From assembly GCA_023212695.1 (NCBI GenBank), contig JALCCG010000335.1:1-21574 (forward strand): a DNA stretch of 21,574 nucleotides, given 5' to 3'. The position numbers and the translations under genes were made by a program. Below the pieces are notes generated by a model. The model had not been told where the DNA came from, did no database searches, and saw nothing but the letters and a program-made list of their open reading frames with translations. Below, piece after piece: positions 17,431 through 21,574 of the stretch. This stretch comes from Sporisorium sorghi (Eukaryota > Basidiomycota > Ustilaginomycetes > Ustilaginales > Ustilaginaceae). Each line of letters begins with the position of its first letter. Position 1 is the stretch's first letter.

Positions 17431-17839
17431 TGTTGCGATGTGTTTGTGGGTAGATGGATGGTGGCGGGGAGAGGGGAGAGAGGCCAGCTTAGAGCATCTG
17501 TTTAAGTAGACAAGCCGGCCCAGTGGATCAGAGAAGGCAGCAGAAGGTTTCGATGCTGCTGCGGAATCGTGCACAGACGTTGTTCCGTTTGGCTTTGCAT
17601 TTTTTTATTTTTATTTTTTTTCTTCGCGGGCAAAGGCACTTGAACAGTCTTAGTTTTTGAACTCCACATTCGCAAACACCGCACTCGACGCACAAAAGCC
17701 GCACATGACATGGCAGGTCCAAGTGTGTCATCGTCAAGTCATCCAGCTTCCTAACGTACCACCTCGCACAGTCACCATTGAGTCTTGCTCTCCATTCCCT
17801 CAGCACCATCACAACCTAGCCAACTTCGTATCCGCAACC
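17431..17839. promoter_or_regulatory. Divergent promoter region, Hsp31-like (-) / DltE-like SDR (+)
   Basis: This 409-bp region contains a GA-rich stretch with AGGGG (17472-17476), the core of the yeast stress-response element, but in low-complexity sequence where it is easily met by chance. A T-rich block broken by A residues lies at 17600-17621. No gene is seen. Confidence 0.45.
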
Positions 17840-18622
17840 ATGCCGGGCAAGATCCTCGACTTCCAATGCGCCGTCATCACGGGCGGCGCCGGTGGCCTTG
17901 GCTACGCTATGGCCGAGTACTTTCTCGCTCAAGGCAAGAAGGTGATCCTCGTCGGTCGCACCGAGTCCAAGCTCATCGAAGCGTCCAAGAAGCTGTCCAA
18001 CGCACCCTTCTACGTGCTCGATACGGGCAACACGGACGATATCCCCGCTTTCACGCAAAAAGTCCTCGCCGAGCACCCGGAAGTGGACTGCCTGATCAAC
18101 AATGCCGGTGTGCAGCGGCCGCTGGACGTGCAGAATTTGGACCTTGACAAAGTGGACAGCGAGATCAACATCAACATCCGCGGGCCGGTGCACCTTGCGA
18201 CGGCTTTTCTGGATCACCTCAAGAAGAAGCCGTTGGGGGTGATCATGAACGTCAGTTCGGTCCTCGGATTCGTACCGTACTCGATTTTGAACCCGATTTA
18301 CAACTCCACCAAGGCCTTTGTGCACTTCTGGTCCGAGACGCAGCGGGTGCAGCTCAGGGACACGAGCGTGCGGGTGGTCGAGATCGTGCCCCCGAGCGTG
18401 GGGACCGACCTGCACCGGGAGAGGGAGAACCCGGACGACAACAAGAAGCATCTGGGCGCCAACTCGCTGACCGTCGAGGAGTTTATGGAGGATCTGGTGA
18501 AGGGGCTGAAGGCGGATCAGGATGTCATTAGCGCAGGACCCGGTATCGAGCTGGTGGAGAAGTGGGACAGGACGTTTAGGGAGCAGTTTGATGCTGCTGC
18601 TGCTAAGTACCAGCGCAAGTGA
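17840..18622 (+). CDS. Short-chain dehydrogenase, DltE-like
   Basis: This is a single-exon 260-aa SDR. The cofactor loop is TGGAGGLG (14-21). Beta-2 ends in VILVGRTESKL, with Arg40 at a position that often favours NADP. The NNAG motif is at 87-90, Asn112 sits in ININIRG, the catalytic Ser is at 139-140 (NVSSVLG), and Tyr154 and Lys158 lie in YNSTKAFVHFW. The C-terminal half (VVEIVPPSVGTDLH) fits the DltE-like subgroup of SDRs. The substrate is unknown. The ATG at 17840 is preceded by CCGCAACC, a reasonable fungal start context; an upstream open extension is dismissed as leader. It shares an upstream region with the Hsp31-like gene, so joint expression is possible but only inferred from position. 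Confidence 0.9.
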   Translation: MPGKILDFQCAVITGGAGGLGYAMAEYFLAQGKKVILVGRTESKLIEASKKLSNAPFYVLDTGNTDDIPAFTQKVLAEHPEVDCLINNAGVQRPLDVQNLDLDKVDSEININIRGPVHLATAFLDHLKKKPLGVIMNVSSVLGFVPYSILNPIYNSTKAFVHFWSETQRVQLRDTSVRVVEIVPPSVGTDLHRERENPDDNKKHLGANSLTVEEFMEDLVKGLKADQDVISAGPGIELVEKWDRTFREQFDAAAAKYQRK

Positions 18623-19140
18623 GGGCCAGAGCCCTTGTACACCGGCTACTACATAGATTCAATGGAGCGTCGTATAGCCATGCTGTGGTGTTGCTGTGGT
18701 TTGTGAGCACAACATCGTTGAGTATCGTCGAGTGTGACTTGAACGAGCCGCAGCGAACTGTGCTCTGCAAATCGGGAGGCTGCCTTACTGATCGCGATCT
18801 ATCCGACCTAACACCTGTATCGGGGTCCAAAAATCGAGAACCTCGCCCTCAGGCCGATGAGAATGCCGACGCTAGCCGATCTACGCTATAAGACCGAACG
18901 AACGACGAAGCTTCGATGCGCTGCAGGAACCAAGGCTCGCCTAGTCAAACCTGTCAGAGACATTGCATATACCCTTACCGTCCGCGGCCTGCGCAAGCAT
19001 GTAATGTCGGAGAGAGTTCGGCCGGTTCTCTTTTGTTCGCGTTCGATTTGAAACAGCGACGAGCTGGTTGGTTGTGGTGTTTTTCGTTGCCGCAGTTTTT
19101 GTGCGCATTTGGCACGGCGGCGTCGCCTATCTGCCGCTTA

Positions 19141-19151
19141 ACCTGAAAGGT
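19141..19151. promoter_or_regulatory. Possible zinc-responsive-element-like site
   Basis: ACCTGAAAGGT matches the yeast Zap1 site consensus ACCYYNAAGGT at all but the fifth position. It lies 1.2 kb before the zinc transporter ATG, far for a yeast-type site. My rough estimate is about 0.2 one-mismatch hits by chance in this region, so the evidence is weak. Confidence 0.25.
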
Positions 19152-19165
19152 CCTCGTTTCTTTTG

Positions 19166-19201
19166 AAAAAAAAAAAAAAAAAAAAAAATCAAAAAAAAAA
19201 A
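19166..19201. repeat. Poly-A tract, A23-TC-A11
   Basis: This was counted directly. It lies 15 bp downstream of the ACCTGAAAGGT element in the region upstream of the zinc transporter. Confidence 0.93.
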
Positions 19202-20206
19202 GAAATTCCTGCGAAAATCCTTTGGAAGCGAGGCCGCAAATGGCAACAGAAAGAAGAATTGCATGCCAATGCATTGCTCTGCTCTGCTCTGCTTCTGCTC
19301 TCAACGTGGACGCTTGGACTCGGATGCAGAAGCAGAACGCAAAGTGGTGCAGATGGAGCATGGCGGTGAACAAGAAGGAAAGGTGGCGGCGGTGGGTTGA
19401 GTCAAGAGGGCCCACACCAATCAGACGACTCGAGTTTGACGGACAAGCGTCGAGGGGCTGAATCACCACCAGCAGACTGGTTCGGATGGCTGTCTCACTT
19501 TGCGAATCCTTCCTGCCGTCTTCTAGAAAGCCTCGCTTCTACTGTATACCGAGCCATCTGCATCAACAGGCATTCCCGCAACCGCAAGGGTCGTCAGTTT
19601 CTCACAGCTCAGAAAAAAAAAAAAATTCGAGTCCGGATTCAAAGAGACCTCTGTTGGACCTTGTGCTCCTCTCTCCTCGTCGTCGTCGTCTATACTCACT
19701 CACCTGTCGGCTGTCTATTCTCTGGCTTTTGTTGCTGCTGCTGCCACCGCCATTCCTCGCCGAGGTCCCCTGCTTGCTCTTCATCGATCCTGCGCCTTGC
19801 CTTCAAGCCTTGCTACCCTATCAGCTTCCTGGTCGCTCTTTTTTCACTTCTGCATCCTTCCGCTTTTCATACCGACATCTGCCCGCCCTCGTCCGCCGCC
19901 CCAGCCTGCATCACTTGCCATCGGCTCATTCGCCATCGGCTCCTTTGCCATCCGTCTGTTTCACCGACGGCACATCGATACCACCCGCAAAAGTTTGCAG
20001 CTTGCATCCACGACCTCACCAGTCTGCCGTTCGACCGTCTCGCTTGCCTTTGCCCTTCCTTTGCTTCACCCTCATTCATCGCCCAAGTCCTCCTCTCGCC
20101 AAACTTTACTTCACCAAGCGTTCCCGACCTTCCATCTGTCCACGAGCCTTGTCTTGCTTCTCTGCATTCCAAAACAAACTCAAACTCGATCCCTTTGCTC
20201 GCCACA

Positions 20207-20209
<3 letters not shown>

Positions 20210-20255
<46 letters not shown>
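20210..20255. repeat. Homopolymer T run, 46 bases
   Basis: This uninterrupted T run ends about 28 bp before the TATA box of the zinc transporter. The exact length is uncertain for technical reasons. Confidence 0.95.
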
Positions 20256-20283
20256 CTTCCAGCATCCGTCACCGCCAACATCA

Positions 20284-20290
20284 TATAAAG
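20284..20290 (+). promoter_or_regulatory. TATA box of the ZIP transporter gene
   Basis: TATAAAG sits 87 bp before the ATG at 20377. It implies transcription starting roughly at 20310-20340 and a short leader, which supports the chosen start and argues that the upstream pyrimidine tract is promoter, not coding. Confidence 0.6.
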
Positions 20291-20376
20291 GATCAACCTT
20301 ACTTGACATCCACCCAACTCCGCTGCCCAACCACCCTTTCCCTCCCTTCGTCACACCTCACCTTTCCTCCCCCGAA

Positions 20377-21468
20377 ATGGCCGACCAGATTCAGTGCTCA
20401 GGCCCCGCCGACAACGGCACCGGCTCTACCGGCCTCCGCATCGGCGCCATCTTCATCATCTGGGCCTCGTCCAGCGTTGCAACCCTCTTCCCCATCCTCA
20501 CCCGCCGTGTGCCGCGACTCTCGATCAACCGCGAAGCCTTTGACTTTGCCAAGTACTTCGGTTCCGGTGTCATCATCGCAACCGCCTTCATCCATCTCTT
20601 ATCGCCTGCAGCGAGCGACGAGGAGCTCGGTTCGCCATGCCTCAACAGCGACTTCCAGAACTACCCCTTCGCCTTTGCCTTTGCCATGATCGCCATGTTC
20701 TTGGTCTTCTGCGTCGAAGTCATTGCCTACCGCGTTGGTAGCCAGTATGCCCAGAAGCTCGCCTATGACCCTCACGCTGGCGGTCACCACCACGCCATGG
20801 AACACGGCGGCAACCCCAATCACACACGCGACGACCCCTCTCACCACCCAGTCGCCAAGTCGGTCTCGTCTGACGATATCGAGACTGCCGCTGCCCTCCC
20901 AGGTGCTGGCTCGGCTGCTGAAGCCAAGATGGTCGCCAACTCGGACTCGGATTCAACTGCCACCACCCTCGCCATCTCTGCACAGGCCTCCGAGATTCTC
21001 GGTGTCATGATCCTCGAGTTTGGCGTCGTCTTCCACTCGATCATCATCGGCATCACCCTCGGCACCACCACCGACTTCACCGTTCTCTTCATCGTCATCA
21101 TCTTCCACCAGATGTTCGAGGGTCTCGGTCTCGGTACGCGTCTCGCTTTCCTCCCTCTCGGCATGAAGTCATGGATTCCAACCGTTGGTGCCATCATCTA
21201 CGGTCTCGTCACCCCGATCGGTATCGCCATCGGTCTCGGCGTGCGTCGTACGTACAACGCCGACTCCACCACCGCTGCCTACGTCACCGGTGTCTTTGAC
21301 TCGGTCTCAGCGGGTATCCTTCTGTACACCGGTACCGTCGAGCTGCTCGCACACGAGTTTATCTTCAACGACAAGATGCGCAACGCTCCTCTCAAGAAGG
21401 TCATCATCAGCATCCTCGAGATGTTCACAGGCGCCGGTCTCATGGCGCTTCTCGGCCGATGGGCTTGA
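20377..21468 (+). CDS. ZIP-family zinc transporter (ZRT1/ZRT2-like)
   Basis: This 363-aa plasma-membrane-type metal importer belongs to the ZIP family, which moves Zn2+ (sometimes Fe2+) into the cytosol. About eight membrane segments are visible. TM1 is IGAIFIIWASSSVATLFPI; TM2 contains GVIIATAFIHLL; TM3 is FAFAFAMIAMFLVFCVEVIA. The cytosolic loop (about 125-200) is His-rich (HAGGHHHAMEH, SHHP), typical of zinc sensing or handling. TM4 carries FHSIIIGITLG (His220) and TM5 HQMFEGLGLGTR (His244, Glu248), the metal-binding signature. The C-terminus is short and hydrophobic (GLMALLGRWA), as in ZRT proteins. An in-frame open extension of 297 residues upstream is rejected: it crosses the T run and the TATA box. 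Codon usage here is more strongly C-ending than in neighbours, suggesting good expression. Confidence 0.94.
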   Translation: MADQIQCSGPADNGTGSTGLRIGAIFIIWASSSVATLFPILTRRVPRLSINREAFDFAKYFGSGVIIATAFIHLLSPAASDEELGSPCLNSDFQNYPFAFAFAMIAMFLVFCVEVIAYRVGSQYAQKLAYDPHAGGHHHAMEHGGNPNHTRDDPSHHPVAKSVSSDDIETAAALPGAGSAAEAKMVANSDSDSTATTLAISAQASEILGVMILEFGVVFHSIIIGITLGTTTDFTVLFIVIIFHQMFEGLGLGTRLAFLPLGMKSWIPTVGAIIYGLVTPIGIAIGLGVRRTYNADSTTAAYVTGVFDSVSAGILLYTGTVELLAHEFIFNDKMRNAPLKKVIISILEMFTGAGLMALLGRWA

Positions 21469-21498
21469 TCTGTCGATCCCTTATTTTCTCCCTGGATA

Positions 21499-21502
<4 letters not shown>

Positions 21503-21574
<72 letters not shown>
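21503..21574. repeat. Homopolymer T run, at least 72 bases, to the window end
   Basis: All bases from 21503 to the last one are T. It begins 34 bp after the zinc transporter stop codon. It may be real 3'-flank sequence, or an assembly that stops in a homopolymer. Confidence 0.93.

Larger units (their letters stand above)
18623..20376. other. Long gene-free region upstream of the ZIP transporter
   Basis: This 1,754-bp region has no convincing gene on either strand. From the left: about 500 bp of mixed sequence with short frames only; ACCTGAAAGGT (19141-19151); poly-A runs of 23 (19166-19188) and 11 (19191-19201); a CCAAT box in CCAATCAG (19417-19424); 13 A (19613-19625); then about 700 bp of strongly pyrimidine-rich plus strand, a 46-base T run (20210-20255) and a TATA box (20284-20290). 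Two plus-strand frames stay open through the pyrimidine tract because C/T-rich sequence rarely forms stop codons. No tRNA was recognised. Confidence 0.6.

Noticed and set aside
18975..19469. 164-residue minus-strand frame in the gene-free region
   Set aside because: It includes a Phe run from the poly-A tract, has no ATG at its 5' end, and shows no recognisable motif or splice structure.
19613..19640. TTCGAGTCC resembling a tRNA B-box
   Set aside because: There is no A-box, acceptor stem or anticodon arm at the right distance upstream; the sequence before it is a poly-A run.
19486..20376. 297-residue N-terminal extension of the zinc transporter
   Set aside because: It is C/T-rich low-complexity sequence including a Phe run coded by the T46 tract, and it crosses a TATA box. 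The ZIP family starts close to the ATG at 20377.
19397..20689. 430-residue open frame overlapping the transporter start in another frame
   Set aside because: It is open only because pyrimidine-rich DNA has few stop codons. It has no domain and overlaps real coding sequence.
1..21574. Secondary-metabolite or effector gene cluster
   Set aside because: The MFS transporter, two SDRs and two hydrolases could suggest a cluster, but there is no synthase, P450 or regulator, and clear housekeeping genes are interleaved.

Overview
The window reads as compact nuclear DNA of a basidiomycete fungus, most likely a smut or smut-related yeast (Ustilaginomycotina; Ustilago/Sporisorium/Moesziomyces type). The species guess is inference. 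The reasons are GC-rich third codon positions, mostly single-exon genes, short introns (69-81 nt where I can place them) with GT..AG ends and CTGAC-like branch sites, Ser/Ala/Gln-rich insertions, trinucleotide microsatellites inside and between genes, and eukaryote-specific families (HECT ligase, TLC-domain protein, mitochondrial ribosome recycling factor).

Layout, left to right: a HECT E3 ubiquitin ligase cut by the left edge (1-996, +); a monoglyceride-lipase-like hydrolase with two 3' introns (1053-2529, -); mitochondrial ribosome recycling factor (2929-3909, +); a TLC-domain membrane protein (4050-4988, -); a CUE/DUF1771/Smr protein resembling the no-go-decay nuclease Cue2 (5436-8030, +); a second alpha/beta hydrolase (8127-9068, -); a small oxidoreductase-like (OXLD1-type) cysteine protein (9712-10047, -); an unrecognised 462-aa protein (10417-11805, +); an SDR with one intron (11923-12912, -); uracil phosphoribosyltransferase with two introns (13602-14406, +); an MFS transporter (14716-16542, +); an Hsp31/DJ-1-like protein (16723-17430, -); a DltE-like SDR (17840-18622, +); and a ZIP zinc transporter (20377-21468, +) behind a 1.75-kb gene-free region. 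The right edge is a 72-base T run, so it may be a contig end.

Most neighbours are convergent or divergent with short gaps, so most upstream regions are shared bidirectional promoters of about 370-690 bp. Several carry poly(dA:dT) blocks, including homopolymers of 57 and 46 T. I see no biosynthetic cluster, mobile element, CRISPR array, rRNA or clear tRNA. The genes are a mixed housekeeping and transport set with no common pathway: protein and RNA quality control, mitochondrial translation, lipid/ester hydrolysis, pyrimidine salvage, carbonyl detoxification and zinc uptake.

I did not find a convincing new system. The best leads are the unrecognised 462-aa protein, whose N- and C-terminal segments look like diverged copies of one motif; an unexplained coding-like stretch at about 9410-9660; and the homopolymer-rich upstream region of the zinc transporter, which also holds a near match to the yeast zinc-responsive element. 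All domain and family names come from recognition of motifs by eye, not from database searches.
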